Below, piece after piece: positions 50,248-57,698 of a stretch of DNA of 64,000 nucleotides. Position numbers and translations under genes: made by a program. A model generated the notes under the pieces. It saw nothing but the letters and a program-made list of their open reading frames with translations. It did not search any database and was not told where the DNA came from. Every line of letters starts with the position of its first letter. Position 1 is the first letter of the stretch. Source of the stretch: CAWGYT01 sp963826795 (GTDB lineage: Bacteria > Planctomycetota > Planctomycetia > Pirellulales > Pirellulaceae). The DNA lies in assembly GCA_963826795.1 (NCBI GenBank), contig CAWGYT010000004.1, positions 806,001 to 870,000 on the forward strand, read 5' to 3'.

Positions 50248-50541
50248 ATGATGATGGGTGCCCGAAACGTGTGGGTCGGGGCTCTACTCATCGGCATCTG
50301 GGGTCCGTCGGTGGCCGGTGCTGGGCAAACTAGGGAGCCAGAGAGGGATCACGTTAGGGACTGCCGTTACCTGCCGCCCCTACCGCAATCGTGCCCGACA
50401 CAAAGAGTCCTACAGGCCCAGCCGACAGTCGACTCGACGACATCTTGCTCGATCTCCCAATTCAGAGCTCCGCCGGGGCAAATCCGGGGCAGTATTGCCA
50501 ACGTTCCTGCAATCTCACTACAATGCCCGGACAACGCCTGA
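50248..50541 (+). CDS. Orphan signal peptide followed by unrecognised sequence
   Basis: A strong ribosome site (gggaggaaaa) precedes ATG-ATG-ATG at 50248. The first 26 residues (MMMGARNVWVGALLIGIWGPSVAGA) are a good signal peptide. The remainder (QTREPERDHVRDCRYL onward, 97 aa in all) is Cys-, Pro- and Ser-rich with no match I recognise and reads into the region near the recombinase fragment. The most likely explanation is the 5' end of an exported-protein gene cut by rearrangement; the 20-bp sequence at 50323-50342, shared with 38920-38939, marks the point where similarity to a signal-peptide gene ends. Confidence 0.45.
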   Translation: MMMGARNVWVGALLIGIWGPSVAGAGQTREPERDHVRDCRYLPPLPQSCPTQRVLQAQPTVDSTTSCSISQFRAPPGQIRGSIANVPAISLQCPDNA

Positions 50542-50611
50542 ACGCGGCAAATCGTTTTGATGTAGGTGCTTACAACGCCAAAGCAATCTCTGTACAACAC
50601 GCCCCCAATTC

Positions 50612-50646
50612 GGCGAAAGTAGGTTCCAGTCCTACCGGGGGAGCTG
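50612..50646 (+). other. tRNA 3'-end-like sequence, candidate attachment site
   Basis: gtagg-ttccagt-cctac forms a 5-bp T-arm stem with a 7-nt loop, followed by cgggggagc, which resembles the 3' side of an acceptor stem. No 5' half of a tRNA is found nearby, so this is a partial duplicate such as the attL or attR made when an element integrates at a tRNA 3' end. The loop has C where R is usual. Confidence 0.45.
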
Positions 50647-50660
50647 AAATACCTGCAAAC

Positions 50661-50693
50661 CCCCGGGGAACCACGTGTTTCCCGGGGTTTTTT
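50661..50693 (+). terminator. Rho-independent terminator-like hairpin
   Basis: ccccgggg-aaccacgtgttt-cccgggg is a GC-rich stem directly followed by six T on the plus strand. It lies just after the tRNA-3'-end-like sequence and would end plus-strand transcription, perhaps of the ancestral tRNA. Confidence 0.6.
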
Positions 50694-51153
50694 GATGCCG
50701 GTGGGGCAACAGTTGGGGCAGCTTGCGAGCCGCTTCCGATGGTTTCTGCCCCACCCTTTTCCCCACTCATTTCGTTGGCCTGGGCCACATGTGCAGGCGT
50801 CACTGTGAGGCAATGTCGGGCCGCCACCTTGGGAGTATTCCCCAGCCACTCGGTCACCACATGCAGCGGGTAATCGTTGGCCAGTTCCGTCTCCCTGGAA
50901 GCCCTTAGGTTGTGGAACAGTCGCGGCCAAGTGGCGACGTTGGCACGTGTCAAGATTCGTTCGAATTGCGTTCGCAGGTTCGCATTTGCCTGGCGATACT
51001 GCCTCACAACTGTCAATGGCGGCCAGTGGCTGGTCCAAAATCGCGGTGTGGCTGGCCGAATCCGCGAGTTACCGATCGCGGTTTGATCTTCGAGATTCCC
51101 AACTAGGATGGAATGAGTCGTGCGCAGTGAGGAGATGCTGCGGTTTTAGAAAA

Positions 51154-51215
51154 TCGCCTCGCTGCGAAGTTCGCGCTTCGCAACGAGACTTGAACCTTTC
51201 GGGATCGCCGTCCCG
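51154..51215. promoter_or_regulatory. Conserved two-hairpin leader, copy 2
   Basis: Hairpin I is CTCGCTGCGAAG / CTTCGCAACGAG (51158-51169, 51176-51187), paired except for one C-A that is a G-U pair in minus-strand RNA. It is followed by AGACTTGAACCTTT and hairpin II CGGGA / TCCCG (51200-51215). TTG at 51216 begins the zinc-ribbon frame directly after it. The stem differs at several positions from copy 1 at 39817, yet pairing is kept. Confidence 0.65.
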
Positions 51216-51740
51216 TTGGGCCCATCTCTTGAAGATCCTCTGTTTTCGGACATTGTTCAAGGCGCACGTTGGCGTCTTGGTCGTCGCATGTGTCTGCTGA
51301 AAGATTGCGATCGAGTTTATCGTCCCAATCATCCTCTGAGTCGGTACTGCAGCGAAGCTTGTCGACGGGCGGCAGCTCGTTGGCATCAGTGTGACGCGAA
51401 TCAGCGATTCCGAGCCAGCGATCGCGGTAAGTCTTGCCGTCGGGCGCAATCTTGCCGCTATCGACGCCGCAAAGCCGACGCTCGAACGACTACGAACAAC
51501 ACGCAGGCCCCCCTGGCTGGTGGCGAGGGCTATTGGGATCTCGCTTCTGGGCAAAAACCTCGTTGCCACCGCCCCGGGTGTTACGAAACGTTTTCAAAAA
51601 GCGCTCGTTCGCCGCTGCAGAAGTTTTGCAACGCTCGTTGCCGTCAGGCATTGCAGCGTGTTCTGATTCGCGAACGCCGCTGGCGTTCGCAGTGGCTTGC
51701 TGTTGTCCCGCCGAATGAACGACCAGGCGTCTGTCAGTAA
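51216..51740 (+). CDS. Two-zinc-ribbon (Cys4-type) protein of mobile element
   Basis: 174 aa from TTG 51216; ATG 51291 (MCLLKDCDRVYRP) is the alternative, but the copy at 39880 shares residues (GP...DP) upstream of it, favouring 51216. Finger 1 is CLLKDCDRVYRPNHPLSRYC then SEACR (C-x4-C-x13-C-x3-C); finger 2 is CHRPGCYETFSKSARS then LQKFCNARCRQ with the same pattern. A basic Arg-rich linker (SCRRAQSCRYRRRK) lies between them. It is probably a DNA- or RNA-binding protein. The gene's position before ParB-like and IS21-type genes suggests it is part of the element and may bind its end or the leader hairpins. The family is not named with confidence. Confidence 0.7.
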   Translation: MGPSLEDPLFSDIVQGARWRLGRRMCLLKDCDRVYRPNHPLSRYCSEACRRAAARWHQCDANQRFRASDRGKSCRRAQSCRYRRRKADARTTTNNTQAPLAGGEGYWDLASGQKPRCHRPGCYETFSKSARSPLQKFCNARCRQALQRVLIRERRWRSQWLAVVPPNERPGVCQ

Positions 51741-51857
51741 CTTCTCGTGTGCGCAATATTGGTCACGCCGCCCACACGTCTTATCTTCCACTCAACTTTG
51801 CAGCGGAACCTCGCCCAACGGGTTCCATCAGGAGCATGAGAAGAGGCTCTGTTTGTC

Positions 51858-52277
51858 ATGACGGATCGCCACGCCAACTGGAAGCCGGAAGAAGTGCGCG
51901 TGATTGCTTTGAAACAACTCAATGAGCGGTTGTCGCGTTATCGACTGAATCCGCCCAAGCAGGATCAGCAGATGGCTCGATCACTGGAGCGTTACGGTCA
52001 GATCTCGCCGATCGTGATCTGCTTCCATGAAGACAAATGCGTCGTGATCGATGGCTTCAAACGGTTACGCGCCGTGCGCACGCTAAAAGGCTTTAACGAG
52101 CTGAATGCGCGTCGCATGGACGTCGATGAACAAAGCGCCAAGGCGGCCATCTATCAGCTGAACCGCGTGGGTGCGCGTCCCGCCGAACTGGAAGAAGCTT
52201 GGATCGTGCACGCGCTGGTGGCTTGCCAACCATGCCGACGTACGCAAGCATCGTACGACCCAGAAACGTCCGCTTGA
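51858..52277 (+). CDS. ParB-N-domain-like protein, C-terminally truncated
   Basis: 139 aa. The ParB-like nuclease fold is visible in VRVIALKQLNERLSRYRLN, MARSLERYGQISPIVICFHE, CVVIDGFKRLRAVRTLKGFN and KAAIYQLNRVGARPAELEEAW. After IVHALV at about 52,217 the sequence (ACQPCRRTQASYDPETSA) is IstA DNA read in another frame, so the helix-turn-helix part of ParB is lost through the deletion. In plasmids and chromosomes ParB binds centromere-like sites and hydrolyses CTP, but here it could instead regulate or target transposition. There is no parA beside it. Confidence 0.72.
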   Translation: MTDRHANWKPEEVRVIALKQLNERLSRYRLNPPKQDQQMARSLERYGQISPIVICFHEDKCVVIDGFKRLRAVRTLKGFNELNARRMDVDEQSAKAAIYQLNRVGARPAELEEAWIVHALVACQPCRRTQASYDPETSA

Positions 52278-53028
52278 TGCGCACGAGGAAGAACAGCCAC
52301 ACCTGCTGCCGTTGCCTGCGCACCACTATGACACGGCACGCGTCGTGTATCGCGTGGTGAGCAGTGAGGGCACGATCGTCTACGGCAACAATGACTATTC
52401 GGTTCCGTGGCAGTTGATCGGCAAGCTGTTACCGGTGCGCGTCACCGAAGACGATCTGTTGGCTTACGATCCGTATCTCAAACAAGTGGCTTGTCATCCG
52501 TTAATTCGTGATCGGACCGGTGCTCAACAGATCGATCCTGCGCACCGACCGCCCGAACATCACACGGCGCAAGTCGAAGAGTTGCGTATTCGGTTCGCGC
52601 AGCTGGGCGACGTTGCCAGCCGTTTTCTGGAAGGCCTGCTCGCCAAACATCGCTCCGGCAAACATCAAGCGAAACGCGTCCTGACGTTACTGACCTGCTA
52701 TCGAACAGCCGATCTGCTGACCGCTATGGAGCGAGCGGTCCGTTACCACGCTTACTCGTACACATCACTCGAACGGATCTTGGCGATTCAAGCTACTCCG
52801 AAACCGGGTTGGCAAGAGTTGACCGACAGCGAACAAGAAACACTGCGGCGGCTAACCGATCACGATTCCATCGGGCCGCGGCCCAGCACCGACTATCAGT
52901 ATCTGCTCTCCTTCGACGAAGACCAACCGAATGCCGACGAAACCGACCAGCGAGAAAGCGATTCGCCAGAGAATTCAGGCGCACCTGACGACACTCAAGA
53001 TCCCGATGACGGACGAGCAACTGGATGA
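52219..53028 (+). pseudogene. istA: IS21-family transposase IstA, C-terminal part only
   Basis: From WLANHADVRKHRTTQKRPLD onward the frame matches the post-catalytic part of IstA: LLPLPAHHYDTARVVYRVVS, IVYGNNDYSVPWQLIGKLLP, LAYDPYLKQVACHPLI and VEELRIRFAQLGDVASRFLE. The helix-turn-helix and DDE (RNase H-like) domains that should precede are absent; the frame is open back to 52171, but this is ParB-gene DNA out of frame. The enzyme cannot cut or join DNA. It ends at 53028, overlapping istB by 98 bp, as IS21 genes often do. Confidence 0.8.
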
Positions 53029-53770
53029 AGTGCTCCACGAAGCGGCCCGCACGAAACCCGCTTATCTGCAGCTCATTGAACACTTCTTGGCCAAGCCTGC
53101 GATCGAGCGACAACAGCGCAGCGTCCAGCGGCGACTTCAGCGCGCCAACTTCCGAGACCCGGGAACGCTCGAATCCTTCGATTGGAAGTTCAATGCGAAG
53201 ACCATCGATCCAGCACCGTTCCGGGAACTCGCTACGGGTGACTTCGTTCGTCGCAAAGAGCACGTCGCGTTCGTGGGGAAAAGCGGCCTGGGGAAGAGTC
53301 ACCTAATTCAAGGGATCGGGCGTTCTTGCTGCGCTCATGGCTACCGCGTGCGTTATACAACCAGTGCACACCTGCTGGAAGAGCTAACCGCAGCATCGGG
53401 CGATCGAACGTTGACCAGCCGCGTGCGTCACTATGGCCGTTTTGACTTACTCATCATCGACGAGTTCGGCTTCGACAAGCTGGAACGCATGGAGTATCCC
53501 GAGTCACCGAGTCTACTCTACAAGGTCATCGACCATCGAAACCGTCGCGGCTCAACGGCCTTGGTGACCAACATCGACTTCCACGACTGGACCGACTACT
53601 TGGGCGATCCACCGATGGCCATGGCGCTGTTGGACCGAGTGGTTGACGGCGCGATCATTCAACGCTTTGAAGGCAAGTCGTATCGAGCGCATCTGGCCGA
53701 GCTCAAGAACAAACAGCGAAAAGCTGCGGCAACCAGCGCAACGTCGACGAAGTCATCCGATGCGACTTGA
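52931..53770 (+). CDS. istB: IS21-family helper ATPase IstB
   Basis: 279 aa, full length. The N-terminal helical part (AIRQRIQAHLTTLKIPMTDE, YLQLIEHFLAKPAIERQQRS) is followed by an AAA+ domain with Walker A VGKSGLGKSH, Walker B LLIIDEFGFDKL and sensor-like LVTNIDFHDWTDYLGD. IstB remodels target DNA and stimulates IstA. With IstA truncated next door it may act on other copies in trans, or be left over. It overlaps istA upstream, and its last bases (atgcgacttga) overlap the start of the CHC2 gene. Confidence 0.92.
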   Translation: MPTKPTSEKAIRQRIQAHLTTLKIPMTDEQLDEVLHEAARTKPAYLQLIEHFLAKPAIERQQRSVQRRLQRANFRDPGTLESFDWKFNAKTIDPAPFRELATGDFVRRKEHVAFVGKSGLGKSHLIQGIGRSCCAHGYRVRYTTSAHLLEELTAASGDRTLTSRVRHYGRFDLLIIDEFGFDKLERMEYPESPSLLYKVIDHRNRRGSTALVTNIDFHDWTDYLGDPPMAMALLDRVVDGAIIQRFEGKSYRAHLAELKNKQRKAAATSATSTKSSDAT

Positions 53771-54092
53771 CTATCGAGCGATTCGTAGTCGAATCTCAAT
53801 CGCTGACGTGCTTGAGCTAATCGGCTACTCACCCAGTTCGGTTCGCGGTGACCAAGCTCGCGGCCCGTGCCCCTTCTGCAGCACCAAAGCCAGGCACGCA
53901 TCACGCTGCTTCTCGGTCGACTTCCGACGCAACCTCTTCCAATGCTTCCACTGCCGCGCCGCCGGTAATCCGCTCGACCTCTGGATGCATCTCACCGGAC
54001 AGCCGATCCGTCAAGCAACGCTCGACCTCTGCCAACGGCTCGCCATCGACTCCGTCCAGCTCAAGAATCCGCAACCACCGAATCGTCGCTGA
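53760..54092 (+). CDS. CHC2-type zinc-finger protein of IS21-like element
   Basis: 110 aa. ATG 53760 overlaps the istB stop. The sequence VLELIGYSPSSVRGDQARGP then CPFCSTKARHASRCFSVDFR then NLFQCFHCRAAGNPLDLWMH has the DnaG-type CHC2 zinc finger (CPFC and CFHC; in primases the second ligand is His). There is no primase catalytic TOPRIM domain. Small CHC2 genes accompany IS21-like elements in planctomycetes, to the best of my recollection, but the role is unknown; single-strand DNA binding during transposition is a reasonable guess. The frame is open upstream through istB DNA and that part is not counted. Confidence 0.78.
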   Translation: MRLDYRAIRSRISIADVLELIGYSPSSVRGDQARGPCPFCSTKARHASRCFSVDFRRNLFQCFHCRAAGNPLDLWMHLTGQPIRQATLDLCQRLAIDSVQLKNPQPPNRR

Positions 54093-54324
54093 ACGGCCAA
54101 GAATTACGCAACTGCCGGACCGGCCACAACGCGAAAGTGGTACGCGCGTCGGCCTCGATCGACAGTTCGATGTGAGCGTTTGAGCACATTGTTATGTGCG
54201 ACTTAGTCAAACCGCTTTTCCGTACCGACTTGCTTCTTGTAGTCGACAGCAAGAGCTATAGGATGAACCGCGAGTGTTGGGGGACGTGCCGCGCAGGTCA
54301 GCAAACATTTGAGGAGAGCTAGAG

Positions 54325-55104
54325 ATGATGATTTGCAGAACGATGAGTTTCTCGCTGGTAGTCGGTATGGTCGTCTTACTGGGTTTTGTTTTCGGTATCC
54401 CCGATTCGTCCCAGGGCCAGACAATTTTGGTCGACAACTTCGACGACGGTGACGACAACGGATGGTTTCGCCGTCCTTTGCTTCCGGAACCCTTGGAAGG
54501 AATATTCGATGCCTCGTCCCTTGCCTACAACATACGGACAAGTGGACCATTACCAGACGTAGACGGCGCAGTTCCTTTCAATTTCATGATATCGTCGTGG
54601 GAGACTACGGATCCCTTGTTCCGGGACAATGGAGTTTTGCGAAGTAAGATTCGTGTCGATGCCGAAGGGAACAAAGCAGCCCTATATCTGCGTGGTGAGG
54701 ACCCGAATCCGTCTCCGTATGAATTTAGCGCTGACGCTGGTGACGGCGTCTTTCGCATCAGTGGGGATTTTCGGGAATTAGCCAAGATCTCGCCTGGAAT
54801 TGTGCCCCCCTTTGGAGTCGGAGAAGATTGGTTCATGGAAGCCGGCGCAGTGGGAAATCAGCTTACGCTCAAAGTTTGGCCAGCTGATGACCCGGAACCT
54901 GCAGCGCCGCAACTGCAGATCACAGATTCGCTTGTGAGCAAGGGCACTTTTGGAGTTGGAGCGTATACGTTGCAGCCAGGTACGATAGTCGATGCGACTT
55001 TTGACGACATTTATTGGACAGTGCCAGAACCCTCCTCGTCTATCATAGTTGTTTTATGCATGATCGGCGTTGTGTCGGCCAGAAGGAGAACGAGAACAGC
55101 CTAA
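54325..55104 (+). CDS. PEP-CTERM protein, exported, unknown function
   Basis: 259 aa with aggagagc upstream. The signal peptide MSFSLVVGMVVLLGFVFGI then PDSSQGQ precedes a beta-rich domain (TILVDNFDDGDDNGWFRRPL, FRISGDFRELAKISPGIVPP, LTLKVWPADDPEPAAPQLQI, TIVDATFDDIYW) resembling concanavalin-like exported domains. The C-terminus is VPEPSSSIIVVLCMIGVV then SARRRTRTA, a PEP-CTERM signal. The frame is intact. It is the only complete gene between the IS21-like element and the integrase/RTX debris. Confidence 0.85.
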   Translation: MMICRTMSFSLVVGMVVLLGFVFGIPDSSQGQTILVDNFDDGDDNGWFRRPLLPEPLEGIFDASSLAYNIRTSGPLPDVDGAVPFNFMISSWETTDPLFRDNGVLRSKIRVDAEGNKAALYLRGEDPNPSPYEFSADAGDGVFRISGDFRELAKISPGIVPPFGVGEDWFMEAGAVGNQLTLKVWPADDPEPAAPQLQITDSLVSKGTFGVGAYTLQPGTIVDATFDDIYWTVPEPSSSIIVVLCMIGVVSARRRTRTA

Positions 55105-55291
55105 CTGGCGGAGCAAACTGTGCCAAAATTGGTCGTTAGTTGAGGCAAATCAGAAATCAAACGGCGGGCGGACGACTTTTCGGGACACCCGCCGCGCGTT
55201 CGCAAGCACCAGCAAAATCGCCGTCGAAGTTCGCTTCGGAAGACTGCAAACAATGGGCCTGGCCATGCTACGCAGGCTGCTTGCAGACGTT

Positions 55292-55430
55292 CTATCCGTT
55301 CGAGCTCTCACGGCGCATGGTACCTGCAAGAAGCAACAAACCGGCAGTGAGCATTAACGCGCAGCTTGGCTCAGGCACCAAAACAATCGATGCGGTCGGC
55401 TCCCGTTGAAAATTCCACTCGATCGAACTT
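55292..55430 (-). pseudogene. PEP-CTERM tail fragment joined to integrase stub
   Basis: On the minus strand ASIVLVPEPSCALMLTAG then LLLLAGTMRRESSNG-stop is a complete PEP-CTERM signal. Just upstream in the neighbouring frame is FDRVEFSTGA, typical mature-end sequence of such proteins, so one more frameshift may lie near 55,400. The gene body is missing, replaced by the integrase stub. It is a rearrangement relic. Confidence 0.6.
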
Positions 55431-55563
55431 CCCTTGGATGTCGTTTGTTGTGAAAGAGAATGTAGCGACGAATCCAGCCGACGTAAGCTTTGCTCGTTTT
55501 TGGTGACATGTGTCGAACCTGGATCGCCTGACGGACTTGATCAAGCAGTTTCGGCTTCGTCAT
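55428..55563 (-). pseudogene. Integron-integrase-like N-terminal stub
   Basis: From ATG 55563, KPKLLDQVRQAIQVRHMSPK then TSKAYVGWIRRYILFHNK then RHPREV is the SAM-like (core-binding) N-terminal domain of IntI/XerC-type recombinases and is close to integron integrases. After HPREV (about 55,428) similarity ends abruptly and PEP-CTERM gene sequence follows. A GAGGGAG box precedes the start. The catalytic domain is absent, so it is not active. Confidence 0.72.
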
Positions 55564-55719
55564 TCATCGCTCCCTCGGCCAGTTGTTCTCAGATGTCAGT
55601 ATACTAATGGATACACACTCGCCAAAAAGGGCGATGAAACCGCTATGCATTCCGCTAGCGCGATTTCAGACTCCGGAGCGCGAGGCGAGGCACGAACCAA
55701 AACGCACCAGGGCGTGTCC

Positions 55720-56337
55720 TTAGCACGAAAGCGGGGCACCGTAACCTGCGGAGTGAAAAAGCAGGTACTGCTCGAACCCCAGGGCCGACCTCGAAACCAC
55801 CCTGTCACCTACTGCATCCTCGAGTGTATCCGCGGCATCAGCGTACAACCGATCCACGCCCGAGCCGCCATCGAGGGTATCATCCCCTCGCCCACCGATG
55901 AGCGTATCCTTTCCCGCTCCGCCTTGGAGCCTGTCACCGCCACTTCCGCCGCGGAGCTCATCATCGCCTTTACCACCCCGAAGGACATCAAACCCTTCCC
56001 GGCCCAAAAGAAGATCCGCTCCCGCTTCGCCAAACAGCCTGTCAGCGGCTTTGCCACCAATCAGCGTGTCGTTTCCATCTTCGCCGTGCACCTCGCTCGG
56101 TAGGTCACTGTCGTTTGAAAAGTAATCGTCCCCAGCTCCAAGAAACGCGGCCACTCGAAGTATCTCAGACCAGCGAAAGCGATGCTCAACTCCGTTGGCG
56201 GTTATCACATAAGCTTCTCTTCCTTCTTGGCCAATCGTTACAGAATCGTTTCCTCCAGCGATTGTGATTCGAAGTGTCCCGCCATCAGGAAACACTGGCG
56301 GGGGCGGTGGTGGTGGACCTGGCGGAAGTGGCGTCAA
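55720..56337 (-). CDS. RTX-type (hemolysin-type calcium-binding repeat) protein fragment
   Basis: About 205 aa. A proline run (PPGPPPPPPPVFPDGG) precedes ITIAGGNDSVTIGQEGREAY and then tandem nonapeptide GGxGxDxLx repeats: GEDGNDTLIGG, GEAGADLLLG, GGKGDDELRGG, GGSGGDRLQGG, GGAGKDTLIGG and GGRGDDTLDGG. These bind calcium in a parallel beta-roll. There is no signal peptide or start codon with a ribosome site, and upstream is a stop codon and short intergenic sequence, so the gene appears 5'-truncated. It lies beside mobile debris, and a piece of the 40,020-type inverted repeat (agacggtcta) is at about 56,357. Confidence 0.75.
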   Translation of the reverse strand: MTPLPPGPPPPPPPVFPDGGTLRITIAGGNDSVTIGQEGREAYVITANGVEHRFRWSEILRVAAFLGAGDDYFSNDSDLPSEVHGEDGNDTLIGGKAADRLFGEAGADLLLGREGFDVLRGGKGDDELRGGSGGDRLQGGAGKDTLIGGRGDDTLDGGSGVDRLYADAADTLEDAVGDRVVSRSALGFEQYLLFHSAGYGAPLSC

Positions 56338-56507
56338 CCCGACTCTAGGCGCCCAGACGGTCTAAAAGCAAACCCGGACGACACCGGATTGCTCAGGACG
56401 TCGTGACGAGAGATGCGACAGGGCACGCACGGGCGAGACGCCAGGTGCAACCGGGCGTTTGGGACCTGACGCCTTTTCCCAACCCTAAGTCTTGGCCGTG
56501 CCAAAGC

Positions 56508-57455
56508 CTAGTCGTCCGCCGCCCGCCGCACGGGCCGCAGGAAGCTGCCGGTCACCTTGGCGCCCATGGTCTGGACGAACCGCGCCGCGGCAGGGAACAG
56601 AGGTTTTCCTTTCTTCAGCACCACCCCGTAGGCGCGCTTCGAAAACCAGCGGCTGACCGACATCGTCCACAGGTCGTCCGCCTGTGAGAGGCAATGACTC
56701 ATCACGATCGAGATGCCCAGACCCAACTGGACGTACTTCTTGATGACGTCGTAACCTCCCACCTCCAGTTTCACGTCGTAGTCGAGCGAGTGTTCGGTAA
56801 AGACGTTTTCGACGAAGCGATAGGTACTTTGATTCTGGGGAGGCAGAATCAAAGGGTATTTGCAGATGTCCTTCAGCGAGATTCGCTTGCGCTGCGCCAG
56901 GGGATGATCGAGGCAGGTGATCAGCATCGGCTCGTAGCTGAACAGCGGCTGATAGACGATGTCGGTCGGTGCATCCAGCATGGGCCCCACGGCAAAGTCG
57001 ACCTCGCCGCTGCGCAGAGCCACCAACCCTGCCTTGCCCGTCACGTTGTGCAACCGCAGGTCGACGCCCGGATACGCCCGCGTGTACTGCTCGACAAACG
57101 GCGGCAGGATGTACTGGATCGTCGAACCTCCGGCGGCGATATTCACCGTGCCGCGGTCCTCGGATTCCCGCAGGCTGGCGAACGTGTCGCCCAACCGGTC
57201 GATCCCGTCGACCAGTGGCCGAGCGATCTCCAGGAGGTGCTGGCCGTCCAGCGTAAGCGAGATTCGCGGCCCCTTGCGTTCGAACAGCTCGGCGTCCAAT
57301 TCACGTTCCAGGGCCTTGATCTGAAGCGACACCGAGGGCTGGCTCAGGAACATCTTCTCGGCTGCTTTCGACATGCTTCCGGTCTGAGCGGCGTAGCAGA
57401 ATCCGCGCAGTTGCTGGAAGCGGTTTTGCTTGTAGGCGGCGGACGACAACGCCAT
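56508..57455 (-). CDS. LysR-family transcriptional regulator (CysB/CbbR-like)
   Basis: 315 aa. The N-terminal winged helix (FQQLRGFCYAAQTGSMSKAA, EKMFLSQPSVSLQIKALERE, LFERKGPRISLTLDGQHLLE) precedes a two-lobe effector domain (RGTVNIAAGGSTIQYILPPF, LRSGEVDFAVGPMLDAPTD, CKYPLILPPQNQSTYRFVEN, YVQLGLGISIVMSHCLSQ). It is divergent from the malate synthase gene with a 243-bp shared regulatory region, so it probably controls that gene and itself. The small-molecule ligand is unknown; a glyoxylate- or acetate-pathway metabolite is a reasonable guess. The frame is intact. Confidence 0.9.
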   Translation of the reverse strand: MALSSAAYKQNRFQQLRGFCYAAQTGSMSKAAEKMFLSQPSVSLQIKALERELDAELFERKGPRISLTLDGQHLLEIARPLVDGIDRLGDTFASLRESEDRGTVNIAAGGSTIQYILPPFVEQYTRAYPGVDLRLHNVTGKAGLVALRSGEVDFAVGPMLDAPTDIVYQPLFSYEPMLITCLDHPLAQRKRISLKDICKYPLILPPQNQSTYRFVENVFTEHSLDYDVKLEVGGYDVIKKYVQLGLGISIVMSHCLSQADDLWTMSVSRWFSKRAYGVVLKKGKPLFPAAARFVQTMGAKVTGSFLRPVRRAADD

Positions 57456-57698
57456 CGCGGGGTCTCCCTGAAGATAAGTTCATTCAATACTAAATCGTGT
57501 CACCATTGAATTATATCATTAGTGTAGTCAATTATTAAGATTGATATTTATTAGTTTTACCAATAATGCGTCGGTCGCTATGCTTGGGGTATCACTTCTC
57601 GCGAGCCTGGAGCGAGCGGCCCGGGGCGAAATCGGCCGGTTGCTGGTTGAGGCTTGCCGCCTTGCTCGCTTCTTTTTTTCGGAGGATCGATCCCCGTG
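57456..57698. promoter_or_regulatory. Divergent AT-rich promoter region, LysR / malate synthase
   Basis: The region is strikingly AT-rich for this window (tgaattatatcattag, tcaattattaagattgatat, ttattagttttaccaata), consistent with divergent promoters and a LysR operator of T-N11-A type; attgatatttattagt is one candidate. A GGAGG box is at 57,680, just before the malate synthase start. Confidence 0.5.

Larger units (their letters stand above)
50570..51016 (-). pseudogene. Tyrosine recombinase (integrase) C-terminal fragment with mutated nucleophile
   Basis: FERILTRANVATWPRLFHNL, RASRETELANDYPLHVVTEW and LGNTPKVAARHCLTVTPAH are the catalytic-half motifs of planctomycete phage-type integrases. 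The box II Arg (NLRAS) and the His/Trp region are recognisable, but the catalytic Tyr of ARHYLQVT is Cys here (RHC). The N-terminal and core-binding domains are missing. The C-terminal tail ends in PPVGLEPTF, which is a tRNA 3' end read antisense, as in integrases that stop within their attachment site. It is an inactive remnant of an integrated element. Confidence 0.7.
51154..54092 (+). mobile_element. IS21-like composite element carrying zinc-ribbon, ParB-like and CHC2 genes, internally deleted
   Basis: The order is a structured leader, a two-zinc-ribbon ORF, a ParB-N-like ORF, the 3' part of istA, istB and a CHC2 zinc-finger ORF, all on the plus strand with short spacers or overlaps. IstA lacks its DDE catalytic domain: the junction near 52,219 fuses the ParB-like frame to the IstA C-terminal part. 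I could not define outer terminal inverted repeats; the ends given are those of the leader and the last ORF. Confidence 0.65.

Noticed and set aside
50612..50646. Complete tRNA gene
   Set aside because: Only a T-arm and a 3' acceptor-like strand are present; no D-arm, anticodon arm or matching 5' acceptor strand was found.
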